Assembly: GCA_900315165.1 (NCBI GenBank)
Contig: OMXZ01000020.1
Coordinates: 1-54,837, forward strand
DNA length: 54,837 bases
Reading direction: 5' to 3'
Origin: an uncultured Actinomycetes bacterium
GTDB lineage: Bacteria; Actinomycetota; Coriobacteriia; Coriobacteriales; Atopobiaceae
The number at the start of each line of letters is the position of its first letter. The stretch's first letter is position 1. Of this stretch, positions 24,610 through 34,737 are shown in pieces. Made by a program: the position numbers and the translations under genes. The notes below the pieces were generated by a model, which saw nothing but the letters and a program-made list of their open reading frames with translations, made no database searches and had not been told where the DNA came from.

Positions 24610-26223
24610 CTACTGCGCCTCGATCGTGGCCAGGAGGGCCTCGTGGTCGGTGCCCGCGATCTCCACGGTGTCGAGATCGCCCACGTAGACGCCCGCGCCG
24701 GCGGTATACACGATATGGTCGATCTCGATCAGCGCGGGCACGCGCGAATTGGCGGGGAAGGTCATATGGAAGCCCTCGCCGGCCTGCTCGCCCGCATCCA
24801 CGAAACTCGTGCCCAGCAGGGTGCGGAAAGCCTGGTGGTCCCAGGTCGCGTTGAAGTCGCCCATCAGCACGTAGACGTGGTCATAGCCCGAGAGCCCGGC
24901 CACGCTCGAGAGGCCGCTGCTCCAGAGGTCCTGCGCGCCGCGCACCGGCGAGTTCGGATGGACCGACACGAAGCGCAGGCTCTTGGTTCCTAGACCGATC
25001 GTGCCCGCGGCCATAGCACTGTTCTCGGTCGGGACAAGGTTTGATGACGCGTCGCTCGGCCCCGCCGCGAAGAGCAGGACGTTGATGCCGCCGTTGTCCG
25101 ACGAGGTCCGCATGCCGGCCACGTAATAGGGGAGGTACTGGCCGATGCCCGCGGCGTAGAGCTGGTCGAGATAGCCGGACGGGACCTCCTGCAGCGCGAG
25201 CACCTCCACTCCCTGGTCGCGCACCGCGGCCACGACCTGGGCGGGGTCGGCGGCGCCGTTATTGGTGTTGAGGGTCATGACGCGGGCGGAGGTATCCGAG
25301 CTCGCGGGGGCGGCCGCCTGGGCGCTGAGCTGGCCCGATGCCAGAAAGAAGCCCGCGTGCCAGTAGCAGAGCAAGACGAACGCGGCGCCCGCCACCAGCG
25401 TAAGCGCGCGGCGGTGCCAGAGGATTGCCAGCACCACGACGATGCCCAGCGGGATGACCGCTGCCGGCAGGAAAGCCACCGCCTCCGGCACGAGGCGGCC
25501 GACCGACTCGTCCAGGGGCAGCGTGCGCAGGTACATGAGGCCCATAATCGCGAAGGTGGCGAGCCAGAGCCAGAAGGAGAGGAAACCATGCTTGGGCCGG
25601 CGCGGTTCGCGGCCGCGTCGGGCCTCCCGGCGCTCGGCTTCGCGGGCGGCGCGCTCCGCCCGGCGGTCCTGTTTGCGGGAAGTGTCGCCGTAGAGGTAGG
25701 TGGTACCGTCGTCGGGGTCCCAGCGGCTCCCCGCCGCGGGGGCGGCCGCCGTGTCGCCCGCCGCATGCCGCGTCTGCGGTCGCGGCATGAGCACGGTGCG
25801 GTCGACGTGTCCGTTTGCTGCATCGTCCGCCGCGCCGTCTGTCGATGTCCCCGTGCCGCCCATTACGACGTTCGCCGCTCCGTCCCACCCGGAGCCGGCA
25901 TCCCATTCGCCGTCTACATCGATGCCCTCGGTGAGGTCCTCCATATCGCCGAGCGTGAAGAGCCCGGCGGAGTCATCCTCGATCGGCGCATCGTCGTCCT
26001 CGGCGAATAGCGGCTTTTCCCGCAGGATGGTCGTCGCGTCCTCGGCCGTCTCATCGGCCGCCCCGTCACTCAGCAGGACCGTGGCATCTGCCCCGGTCGC
26101 GTCAGCTGCCTCGGCCTCCGCGTCGGGTCCGGCCGGTCCCATCGCCACGGTCTCGTCCTTGTTGGGCTCTTCTTCCACGCCGTCCTCCGTGTCGCCGCAC
26201 TCAGTGCTCCAACTATCGCGCAT
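24610..26223 (-). CDS. membrane-anchored endonuclease/exonuclease/phosphatase (EEP) family protein
   Basis: ATG 26223 (MRDSWSTECGDTEDG) has a GGGGA site; 537 residues. The first 165 are acidic and disordered, followed by a basic patch, three membrane segments, and an outside EEP domain with VMTLNTNNG, VLALQEVPSG, VHPNSPV, LMGDFNATWD, IDHIVY and GTDHEALL. These residues form the Mg-dependent phosphodiesterase site of the family. The substrate is unknown; a phosphodiester in a surface polymer or lipid is possible. The acidic repeat-like N-terminus (ADATGADATVLLSDGAADET) is unusual. Confidence 0.8.
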   Translation of the reverse strand: MRDSWSTECGDTEDGVEEEPNKDETVAMGPAGPDAEAEAADATGADATVLLSDGAADETAEDATTILREKPLFAEDDDAPIEDDSAGLFTLGDMEDLTEGIDVDGEWDAGSGWDGAANVVMGGTGTSTDGAADDAANGHVDRTVLMPRPQTRHAAGDTAAAPAAGSRWDPDDGTTYLYGDTSRKQDRRAERAAREAERREARRGREPRRPKHGFLSFWLWLATFAIMGLMYLRTLPLDESVGRLVPEAVAFLPAAVIPLGIVVVLAILWHRRALTLVAGAAFVLLCYWHAGFFLASGQLSAQAAAPASSDTSARVMTLNTNNGAADPAQVVAAVRDQGVEVLALQEVPSGYLDQLYAAGIGQYLPYYVAGMRTSSDNGGINVLLFAAGPSDASSNLVPTENSAMAAGTIGLGTKSLRFVSVHPNSPVRGAQDLWSSGLSSVAGLSGYDHVYVLMGDFNATWDHQAFRTLLGTSFVDAGEQAGEGFHMTFPANSRVPALIEIDHIVYTAGAGVYVGDLDTVEIAGTDHEALLATIEAQ

Positions 26224-26328
26224 CGGCGTCCCCGCTGGATGCAAACCTCGTGAATGCACGTCTCTTCCATCCGGCATCCTAAAACGACGCATTCGCGCCT
26301 CAGGATGCATCACGTGGCCGCTCGGCAC

Positions 26329-26896
26329 CTATGCGAAGACCTCCCACACGTACCCGTCACCCGCTGGCGTGCGTGCGACCAGGCCCTCGCCTGTTAGGTT
26401 TTTCACCAGCCGGTGCACGGTCCGCTCCGTGACGCCGCCCGTGAAGAGCACGTTGCCAGCGTTGTTGAGCGTCTCCGCATCTTAGAGGAGGCCGAGCTTG
26501 CCGAGTACCTTCTGTGCGGTGGCGTACTTGAGCGCGATGCGTCCCTTCTCGACGCTTCGCTGGAGGTAGGAACGGAGCAGTCTCTCGTCCACGTCCTCGA
26601 CCCCGCGGCCGGCGCTGGCCTTCTCCCAGGGGGGAATAGTCCCGCCGCTGGTCGAGGTAGTAACGCCGCAGCATGTCGCTGTCCATCTGGCGGTCTTCGT
26701 CGTGGAACCTGATGAAGTAGCGCCCCCGCGAGGGATACGGCGGGCGGTTGCCGTGGAAGGCGACCTCGATGAAGCTCCGTCCCTCGGCGGTCGACCGCTC
26801 CGCGACGCTGTAGAAACAGGTGGGCTTTATGTCGCGTGCGATGTCTAGCGAAAGCTTGTGCTCGACGTACTCAGATTCCGCGCCGATGTTCATCAT
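26329..26896 (-). pseudogene. AlbA/Schlafen-type ATP-binding protein, multiply broken
   Basis: The ATG at 26896 begins MMNIGAESEYVEHKLSL, the standard AlbA_2 N-terminus, but the next part is deleted and the frame resumes with TCFYSVAERSTAEGRSFIEV and GRYFIRFHDEDRQMD. At DYSP an extra base shifts the frame; the continuation (EKASAGRGVEDVDERLL, KVLGKLGLL) then meets a stop TAA. After ETLNNAGNVLFTGG the GHKL-like part is missing and only the C-terminal winged helix (TERTVHRLVKNLTGEGLVAR, ending at 26329) remains. So at least two deletions, one frameshift and one stop. Confidence 0.8.
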
Positions 26897-26981
26897 GGTG
26901 AGGCCTCCATTCGAGCGGGCGACGTGCTACGAAGCGGTGCGACACGACATGATGTCGCATAGCGACAAATCATGGTGTCAT

Positions 26982-27214
26982 ATACGTCGGTTAGGACACT
27001 GAATACGTCGGTTGGGACACTCGATACGCAGCGGCCGAAGTATCCCCGCGAAATCAATGATGAAAATAAGGCCGACCAATGCGTTTAGCTGCGGTTTTGC
27101 AGAGAGCTAATCGACGAGATTGGGAGACGGAGGCCGGTCTACTCCGGGATGGTACGGTTTCGAACGTACTGAGTGTCCTAACCAGCGTATTGAAAGTCCT
27201 AACCCACGTATTCG
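26982..27214. mobile_element. inverted-repeat element, family 2, copy A
   Basis: About 233 bp. Each end carries two tandem copies of a roughly 22-bp motif (ATACGTCGGTTAGGACACTG, then AATACGTCGGTTGGGACACT), inverted at the other end (AGTGTCCTAACCAGCGTATT, then AAAGTCCTAACCCACGTATT). No coding. The same structure and size recur at 42992-43226, although interiors differ. The region to 27340 also holds the promoter side of the hydrolase gene but no other feature. Confidence 0.7.
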
Positions 27215-27340
27215 CATGCCGCTCACGGAATCGGGAGCCGCTCGCGCAATCGCCGACGTCGCGAGGAGAGTCTGGTTGTAGATTTGATGCGTATGGCGCC
27301 GTCCGCGCCAGTCACGCAACCTGCGACCAGGGAGGACACC

Positions 27341-28315
27341 ATGTGCACCGCTGTTTCGTTCACGACCAAGGACCACTACTTCGGGCGCAACCTCGACCTG
27401 GAGGTGTCGTTCGGCGAGCAGGTCGTGGTGACGCCGCGCAACTTCCCGCTGCCCTACCGCTGCCTCCCCACGCAGGACACCCACCTCGCCCTGATCGGCA
27501 TGGCCACCGTGGTCGACGGCTACCCGCTCTACTACGAGGCCGCCAACGAGCGCGGCCTGGGCATGGCCGGCCTCAATTTCCCAGACAACTGCCGTTACTT
27601 CCCGCAGGTCGAGGGCAAGGACAACGTGACGCCCTTCGAGTTCATTCCCTGGGTGCTGGGCCAGTGCGCGACGGTCGCCGAGGCGCGCGCCCTGCTCGCG
27701 CACACCAGCCTGGTCGAGATCAACTTCAGCGACCAGTTTCCCCTCACGCCCGAGCACTGGATGATCGCCGACCGCGACGAGACCATCGTGGTGGAGTCGA
27801 CCGCCGCGGGGCTCACGGTGTACGACGACCCCGTGCACGTGATGACCAACAGCCCCACCTTCGACAAGCAACTCTTCATGCTGAACAACTACCGCGGCCT
27901 GGGCACCGTGCCGCGTGAGGGGACCTTCGGCGTGGACCTGGCCGAATACAGCCGCGGCATGTCCACGCGCGGGCTGCCGGGCGGGCTCGACTCCGCCAGC
28001 CGCTTCGCCAAGGTCGCGTTCACGCGCATGAACGCCGTGTGCGGCGACTCGGAGAGCGAGAGCGTGTCGCAGTTCTTCCAGATCCTGAACTCCGTCAACC
28101 AGCAGCGCGGCCTCGTGGAGGTGGCGCCCGGCTCCGGCAAGTACGAGATCACCATCTACTCGAGCTGCATCAACACGACCGCCGGCGTCTACTACTACAC
28201 GACCTACGGCAACCACCAGATCACTGGCGTGGACATGCACCACTGCGATCTCGACGCCGCTGCGCTCGCGACTTTCCCCCTGGTCGAGGGCGAGCAGGTC
28301 AATATGCTGAACTAG
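27341..28315 (+). CDS. bile salt hydrolase (choloylglycine hydrolase family)
   Basis: ATG 27341 has GGAGG six bases upstream and makes cysteine residue 2, the nucleophile exposed after methionine removal. 324 residues. MCTAVSF, then GRNLDLE (R16, D19), MAGLNFP, MTNSPTF (Asn near 170) and ASRFAKV (Arg near 222) cover the known catalytic residues of Ntn-type bile salt hydrolases, which cleave glycine or taurine from bile acids in the cytoplasm. The residue pattern favours bile salt over penicillin V activity, but specificity cannot be proven here. It is a single gene upstream of a hairpin-rich spacer and indicates a gut lifestyle. Confidence 0.9.
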   Translation: MCTAVSFTTKDHYFGRNLDLEVSFGEQVVVTPRNFPLPYRCLPTQDTHLALIGMATVVDGYPLYYEAANERGLGMAGLNFPDNCRYFPQVEGKDNVTPFEFIPWVLGQCATVAEARALLAHTSLVEINFSDQFPLTPEHWMIADRDETIVVESTAAGLTVYDDPVHVMTNSPTFDKQLFMLNNYRGLGTVPREGTFGVDLAEYSRGMSTRGLPGGLDSASRFAKVAFTRMNAVCGDSESESVSQFFQILNSVNQQRGLVEVAPGSGKYEITIYSSCINTTAGVYYYTTYGNHQITGVDMHHCDLDAAALATFPLVEGEQVNMLN

Positions 28316-28320
28316 CCGGC

Positions 28321-28450
28321 ATCGGACAAAAGGGGACGAGTCGGACAAAAGGGGACGTTTCCCTATTGTCATGACAGAAGGGAAACGTCCCCTCTTGTCA
28401 CATCCTCTCTTGTCACATCCTCTCTTGTCCCCTCTCGTCACATCTTCTGC
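28321..28450. repeat. hairpin and short direct repeats after the hydrolase gene
   Basis: GGACAAAAGGGGACG occurs twice (28324, 28343), and the second copy pairs with AGGGAAACGTCCCCTCTTGTC (about 28379-28399) to make a stem of about 20 bp around ATTGTCATGACAG. It is followed by two copies of ACATCCTCTCTTGTC and a variant. It could act as a terminator for the hydrolase gene; it also resembles dispersed intergenic palindromes. The remaining bases to 28621 are spacer. Confidence 0.6.
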
Positions 28451-28621
28451 CGTTTATCTGAACGAGCGGCGTCGTGGCGGGCGGCGGCGGGCATTCGCGC
28501 TATCTTTGATGCGTATGCGACAAACGCGCGGGCGTCGGCCATCGGACGCGGCGGCCAGACGAAGTCGGACGGAGCGGAACAGCTCGCGGCCCGCAACCCG
28601 CGACACGACATCGGAGGGCAC

Positions 28622-29524
28622 ATGAAAGGCATCATCCTCGCAGGCGGCTCGGGCACCCGGCTCTACCCGCTCACGATGGTCACGTCCAAGCAGCTCCTGC
28701 CCGTGTACGACAAGCCTATGATCTACTACCCCCTCAGCACCCTCATGCTGGCGGGCATCCGCGATATCCTGATTATCTCGACGCCCACGGACACGCCCCG
28801 CTTCGAGCAGCTCTTGGGCGACGGCAGCCAGTTCGGCATCAAGCTCTCCTACGCCGTGCAGCCCTCGCCCGACGGTCTCGCGCAGGCCTTCATCATCGGC
28901 GAGGACTTCATCGGCGGCGACTCGTGCGCGCTCGTGCTGGGCGACAACATCTTCTACGGCAACGGCCTCTCGCGCCACCTGCGCCGCGCCGTGGAGTCGG
29001 CCGAGCGCGAGGGCGGCGCCACCGTCTTCGGCTACTACGTGGACGACCCCGAGCGCTTCGGCGTGGTGGAGTTCGACGCGGACGGCCGCGCGGTTTCGAT
29101 TGAGGAGAAGCCCGCCGCTCCCAAGAGCAACTACGCCGTGACCGGCCTCTACTTCTACGACAACCGCGTGTGCGAGCTCGCCCGCCAGGTCAAGCCCTCC
29201 GCCCGCGGCGAGCTGGAGATCACCTCGCTCAACCAGATGTACCTGGAGGCCGGGTCGCTCTCCGTGGTGACCCTGGGCCGCGGCTACGCCTGGCTCGACA
29301 CGGGCACGATGGACAGCCTCTACGAGGCGGCCAACTTCGTGCGCACGCTGGAGGGGGCGCAGTCGATCATGGTGTCCGTGCCCGAGGACATCGCTTTCCA
29401 GAACGGCTGGATCGGGAAGGACGAGCTCGCGGCTGCGGCCGACGCCTACGGCAAGAGCCCCTACGGCGCCCACCTGCGCCGCCTGCTGGAGGGCAAGATC
29501 CGCAAGGACTCGCGTTTCGAATAG
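28622..29524 (+). CDS. rfbA: glucose-1-phosphate thymidylyltransferase
   Basis: 300 residues, ATG 28622 after [27 protein letters not shown] holds the nucleotide-binding signature GGSGTRL, and [20 protein letters not shown] the conserved lysine-containing motif. It makes dTDP-glucose from dTTP and glucose-1-phosphate, first step of dTDP-L-rhamnose synthesis. The stop is 9 bases before rfbB; rfbA-rfbB-rfbCD form one operon. Full length and normal. Confidence 0.95.
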   Translation: MKGIILAGGSGTRLYPLTMVTSKQLLPVYDKPMIYYPLSTLMLAGIRDILIISTPTDTPRFEQLLGDGSQFGIKLSYAVQPSPDGLAQAFIIGEDFIGGDSCALVLGDNIFYGNGLSRHLRRAVESAEREGGATVFGYYVDDPERFGVVEFDADGRAVSIEEKPAAPKSNYAVTGLYFYDNRVCELARQVKPSARGELEITSLNQMYLEAGSLSVVTLGRGYAWLDTGTMDSLYEAANFVRTLEGAQSIMVSVPEDIAFQNGWIGKDELAAAADAYGKSPYGAHLRRLLEGKIRKDSRFE

Positions 29525-30553
<1,029 letters not shown>

Positions 30554-30634
30554 GACACACCTTGTCCGGCTCGCTGCCGGCACGTTCGGATTTGCCCACG
30601 GTCGGGGGACCGGCCGGGCCCATCAGGAGGATAC

Positions 30635-32116
30635 GTGGAATACGAGAAGCAGCTCCAGGCGCACGAGACCAACATCCCGGGCGTGATCGTCTTCGACCTG
30701 CCCGTGCACGGCGACCGCCGCGGCTGGTTCAAGGAGAATTGGCAGCGCGTCAAGATGAGCGAGCTGGGCCTGCCCGACTTCGGCCCCGTCCAGAACAACA
30801 TCTCCTATAACGAGCAGCGCGGCGCCACCCGCGGCATCCACGCCGAGCCCTGGGACAAGCTAATCTCCGTCGGTGCCGGTGAGGTCTTCGGTGCCTGGGT
30901 CGACCTGCGGCCGGGCGACTCGTTCGGCCAGGTCTTCACCTGCCGGCTCGACCCCTCGCGCGCTATCTACATCCCGCGTGGCGTGGGCAACTCCTACCAG
31001 GCGCTGGAGGATGGCACCGTCTACACCTATCTCGTGAACGCCCACTGGTCCGCCGAGCAGAAGTCGCGCTATACCTTCGTGAACCTGGCCGACCCCGCGC
31101 TCGGGATCGAGTGGCCCATCCCGCTGGAGGAGTCCGTCCGCTCCGACGCCGACCTGGCCCACCCGATGCTCGCGGATGCCAAGCCCATGGAGCCGCGTCG
31201 GACCTTCGTGGTCGGCTCGCACGGCCAGCTGGGTCGGGCCCTTCAGGCCGAGGTTGCCCGCCGCGGCCTTGTGGGTTGGGACTTCCACGACATCGACACC
31301 TTCGACATGTGCGACCCCGCCGCCTACGACGCGATCGACTGGGACTCCTATGGGACGATCGTCAACGCCGCTGCCTTCACGGCCGTCGACCGCGCCGAGA
31401 CTCCCGAGGGCCGCGCCGCCGCCTGGAAGATCAACGTGGCCGGCGTCGCCAACCTCTGCCGCGTGGCGCAGGAGCACCGCCTCACGCTCGTGCACATCTC
31501 GAGCGATTACGTTTTCGACGGCACGCGCGACCTGCATACCGAGGACGAGGGCTTCGCGCCGCTCGGCGTGTACGGCCAGACCAAGGCCGCGGGCGACGCG
31601 CTCGTGGACCAGCTCGCGCGCCACTTCGTCGTGCGCTCGTCCTGGGTGATCGGCGATGGCAAGAACTTCGTGCGCACCATGATGGGCCTCTCCCGTCGCG
31701 TGGCCGCTGGCGACCTTCCCCAGGTCACGGTCGTGGACGACCAGCTCGGGCGCCTGACCTTCACGGACGAGATGGCCCGCGGCATCCTCTGGCTGCTCGG
31801 CTATCGCGAGGGCGCGACCGCGCTTTTCGAGCCCGCGCCCCACGCCGCGTATGGCACCTACAACCTGACCGGCTCCGGCGCGGTGAAGAGCTGGGCCGAG
31901 ATCGCTGCTGCCGTTTTCGATCAGACCTGCGGCAATGGCGAGAAGGTTGTGCCCGTCTCGACCGCGGACTATTACGCGAGCGCCGCCGGCCCGATCTCCC
32001 CGCGTCCCGTTCATAGCGCCCTCGCCCTGGACAAGCTCTCCGCCACGGGCTTCGTCCCCGCCGACTGGGAAGAGTCCCTCCGCGCCTATATCGCGTCCGA
32101 GCTCGCCGCGGAGTAG
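30635..32116 (+). CDS. fused dTDP-4-dehydrorhamnose 3,5-epimerase / reductase
   Basis: 493 residues from GTG 30635, preceded by AGGAGG four bases away. Residues about 1-185 are RmlC: PVHGDRRGWFKENW, NNISYNEQRGATRGIH (catalytic His) and IYIPRGVGNSYQAL. Residues about 188-490 are RmlD: VVGSHGQLGRALQAEV (dinucleotide site), VHISSDYVFDGTRD and YGQTKAAGD (YxxxK). The protein thus performs the last two steps to dTDP-L-rhamnose in one chain, an arrangement seen in some Actinobacteria. rfbC and rfbD are usually separate, so I give no single symbol. Last gene of the operon. Confidence 0.93.
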   Translation: MEYEKQLQAHETNIPGVIVFDLPVHGDRRGWFKENWQRVKMSELGLPDFGPVQNNISYNEQRGATRGIHAEPWDKLISVGAGEVFGAWVDLRPGDSFGQVFTCRLDPSRAIYIPRGVGNSYQALEDGTVYTYLVNAHWSAEQKSRYTFVNLADPALGIEWPIPLEESVRSDADLAHPMLADAKPMEPRRTFVVGSHGQLGRALQAEVARRGLVGWDFHDIDTFDMCDPAAYDAIDWDSYGTIVNAAAFTAVDRAETPEGRAAAWKINVAGVANLCRVAQEHRLTLVHISSDYVFDGTRDLHTEDEGFAPLGVYGQTKAAGDALVDQLARHFVVRSSWVIGDGKNFVRTMMGLSRRVAAGDLPQVTVVDDQLGRLTFTDEMARGILWLLGYREGATALFEPAPHAAYGTYNLTGSGAVKSWAEIAAAVFDQTCGNGEKVVPVSTADYYASAAGPISPRPVHSALALDKLSATGFVPADWEESLRAYIASELAAE

Positions 32117-32176
32117 CTTGCCCCGAGCCCATACCGCCCGCGAACCCGTGTGGAGGCATATCCCCGTCAGGAGACT

Positions 32177-32409
32177 ACCAACGATATGGGGGTGTGAGCC
32201 ACAAAAGCGCAGGTCGCGAGTTTCGCGCCCCCGTATTGTTGGTAGCGGGCTTACCAACGACTTGGGGGTGTGGACGAAGAAAGCGCAGGTCAGGATTTTC
32301 ACACCCCCGTATCATTGGTAGGGAGAAACCAACGATGTGGGGGTGCGAAGCCCGTTTTTACCAATGATGCGGGGGTGCCGCGGCCCCGATCACCAACGAT
32401 GCGGGGGTG
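32177..32409. repeat. 18-bp repeat array, locus 1 left (F-R-F-R-F-F-F)
   Basis: Seven units of ACCAACGATACGGGGGTG with 0-3 changes. Forward units begin at 32177, 32253, 32328, 32360 and 32392; reverse units span 32226-32243 and 32302-32319. Spacing from the first is 0, 49, 76, 125, 151, 183, 215. Each forward-reverse pair can form an 18-bp stem; both loops contain GCGCAGGTC. The right array (34738-35150) repeats this order with nearly the same spacing. No gene lies in 32117-32620 otherwise. Confidence 0.9.
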
Positions 32410-32620
32410 CCGGGGTCTCGGGTAAGCCGCTTGATCGATCCGCCTCCGCCGACCGGGAGCGATCTCTACGTGCCTGCGCCGAGTTTGAGTTCCTACGGAG
32501 GCATAGTCCTAACGTACTAGGCTAAACAATAACTAGACTAATTGAGCCGACGTCGTCGCCGTGATCGGAAACCTAGCGGCGAGCCTCGACGGACTCGACG
32601 TACGGCACGTGGGGAGGGAC

Positions 32621-33445
32621 ATGACGCCGGAGCTGCATCTGCACGTGCTCGCGAGCGGGTCGGGCGGCAACGCCACCGTAATCGCGGGGCCCGCCGGTTC
32701 CGTGCTCGTGGACTGCGGGATCTCGCGACGCGAGCTGATGCGGCGGGCTGACGCCGAGGGGGTCGACCTGGGACGGGTGCGCGCGGTCCTTCTTACCCAC
32801 GAGCACGTCGACCACACCAAGGGCCTCGAGGTTCTGAGCAGGCATTTTGACGGCGTTTTCGTCTCCACGGCGGGCACGGTCGGCGCGCGGCGCGGGCTCG
32901 CGGATTTGCCGTGGACCCTCGTCGACCACGACGAGACCTTCGCGATCGCGAACACGGGCATCGTCGTGCGTGCCTTTCCGACCAGCCACGACGTGGCCGA
33001 CCCCATGGGCTTCCGCTTTTCCGCCGTCGACGCGGACGGGGAGGAGACCGACGCGATCGGCTACTGCACCGACACCGGCTACCTGACCGACGAGGCTATG
33101 TGCGCCCTGCGCGGCTGCCGGATCCTCGGGCTCGAGGCCAACCACGACGTCGCCATGCTGCGCGACGGCGACTACCCCGGCTTCCTCAAGGCGCGCGTGG
33201 GCGGCGACCGCGGCCACCTCTCCAATGCGCAGGCGGCCGAGGCCCTGCCCGACCTCGTGACCGACGAGACCGAAACCATCGTGGCGCTGCACCTGAGCGA
33301 GAACAACAACCGGCCCAGCGTCTGCGTGCGGACGTTGGCGGCGGCGGTGGGCGCGGAGCCCGTGGGCCTCACGGAGGCGCGCACGCCCGACGGCCGTCTC
33401 ACGGTCTGCTGTGCCTCGCAGGATGTCCCGCTCTCTGTGTGGTAG
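32621..33445 (+). CDS. MBL-fold metallohydrolase (YycJ/WalJ-like)
   Basis: ATG 32621 follows GGGAGGG; 274 residues. MTPELHLHVLASGSGGNATV opens the protein as in YycJ/VicX proteins. The metal motif is VLLTHEHVDHTKGL, followed by AFPTSHDVADPMGF, IGYCTDTGYL, LEANHD and the late AVLHLS-like VALHLSENNNRP. Relatives have been called single-domain nucleases linked to DNA repair or cell-wall homeostasis; substrate unclear. It lies within the segment flanked by the locus 1 repeat arrays but looks like a normal core gene. Confidence 0.85.
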   Translation: MTPELHLHVLASGSGGNATVIAGPAGSVLVDCGISRRELMRRADAEGVDLGRVRAVLLTHEHVDHTKGLEVLSRHFDGVFVSTAGTVGARRGLADLPWTLVDHDETFAIANTGIVVRAFPTSHDVADPMGFRFSAVDADGEETDAIGYCTDTGYLTDEAMCALRGCRILGLEANHDVAMLRDGDYPGFLKARVGGDRGHLSNAQAAEALPDLVTDETETIVALHLSENNNRPSVCVRTLAAAVGAEPVGLTEARTPDGRLTVCCASQDVPLSVW

Positions 33446-33460
33446 TGGCGTCAGAACGGC

Positions 33461-33562
33461 GGCAAGCTGGCACGAAACTTGCCAATGAACTTGCACGTAG
33501 CTTGCCAAATTATCGCAGATATTTCTGCAAAATAAATTTCAATTTAGTTGAAAAAATATGAT
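33461..33562 (+). promoter_or_regulatory. promoter region with AACTTGC-type repeats (locus 1)
   Basis: GGCAAGC, AAACTTGCCAA, GAACTTGCAC and AGCTTGCCAAA occur within 33461-33509, followed by an AT-rich stretch with a -10-like TATGAT at 33557-33562, 34 bases before the ATG at 33596. The same motifs precede the paralogous gene at 49161, so they are likely operators for a shared regulator or the protein itself. Confidence 0.55.
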
Positions 33563-33595
33563 GCAAGGCGTCGCGCTTTGCGCTAGGCTATTCCC

Positions 33596-34639
33596 ATGAA
33601 CGTCTACCTGTGCGGGCGGACCGCGCTGGACGTCTATTTCCTCGCCAAGGAGAGGCTAGGGCTAAGTTTCTACTCGCGGCTGGAGCGTGTGGAGGTGGGG
33701 TCGCTCGAGGAGTGCGCGCATACGGCGCGGCAGGTCGCGGGGTGTGAGCTCGGCTTTTTGGCTCCGCTGCACGCAGGCAGGATCGACGTCCTGGTCCCAT
33801 CGGCAAATCTATGCAACGCATCTGCGGCGGTGCAGCCCCATGTCTGGTCGGGGGAGCTGCCGGCCGGGGCGTTCGCGAAGGTCTCGGACGGTGTCTACCT
33901 GGCGACGCCCGAGTTCCTAGCGTTGATGATGGCGCGGACGCTTGACCGCTATCAGACGCTGCAGCTTTGCATGCAGCTGTGCGGGATCTACGCGAACTCG
34001 CGCACCGCGAAGCACGGCATGGTGCAGCATCCCCGCCTAGCGATTCGTATGGGCGACGCGCCATGTGATGGGCGGCGCGGCGTCGCACGTGGAGGCGGGG
34101 GTCGCGCTGCTGCATGCGATGCCGTGGCAGTCGGGCGGATATGCACTGCGGCGCTTCGAGCTCAATGCCCGGGTTGATTACAACGAGAAGAATCGGGGTT
34201 CGACTGGCGCGGAGTATTGCTTGGTCGACATGCTCGACAGGGCCACGAAGTTCGGCTGGGAGTACCAGGGCCACGAGAGCCATTCGGATGTCGAGGGTGC
34301 CGAGCCGTACCAGCGGCGTAATCGGGTGCCGCGGCCAACTCAACCACGACTGACCCTGCCGCGCCCGTCATCAACATGAGCTATGGGGCAAAACGCCTCA
34401 ACGAAGACGTCCTCAAGCTTGCCGCCCTCTCTGATCAGAGTTATGACGTGCGGCCGCTCGTGTGGGACCAGGTCTCGACGGTGCACGAGTTCGACCGGGT
34501 CGCGCGCGTGACGGCCGAGAGCCTTGGCGCCGATGTCACCAAACGGCATGCCTTCGCCAGCGACCAGGAGGTCATGCGGCGGCGACTCGCCCTTCATCGA
34601 GGCTTGCTCCTCGACCGATTCTATTGGGAGGATTTGTAG
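33596..34639 (+). pseudogene. decayed paralog of the 49161 nuclease-like gene
   Basis: Three frames are needed. Frame A (33596 to about 34040): MNVYLCGRTALDVYFLAKER, then IDVLVPSANLC and HVWSGELPAGAFAKV, VYLATPEFLALMMA. About 25 codons are then missing relative to the paralog. Frame B (about 34048-34330): VMGGAASHVEAGVALLHAMP, YALRRFELNARVDY, CLVDMLDRATKFGWEYQGHE. Frame C (about 34335-34639): VINMSYGAKRLNEDVLKLAA, DVRPLVWDQ and RRRLALHRGLLLDRFYWEDL. The pieces line up end to end with the intact paralog, so the gene was whole and has since lost function. Confidence 0.85.
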
Positions 34640-34737
34640 CGGATCCGTGGCGGGGTCCTCGCCCGCGTCCCATCGAGCGATCTTCCATGCGGCCCATCCC
34701 TTCTTTGGATTCCCCGAGCCTCATCCTCTCGGTGCCC

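Noticed and set aside
32177-32409. CRISPR array
   Set aside because: Repeats occur in both orientations, spacers are short (8-31 bases) and alike between arrays, and no cas gene is near.
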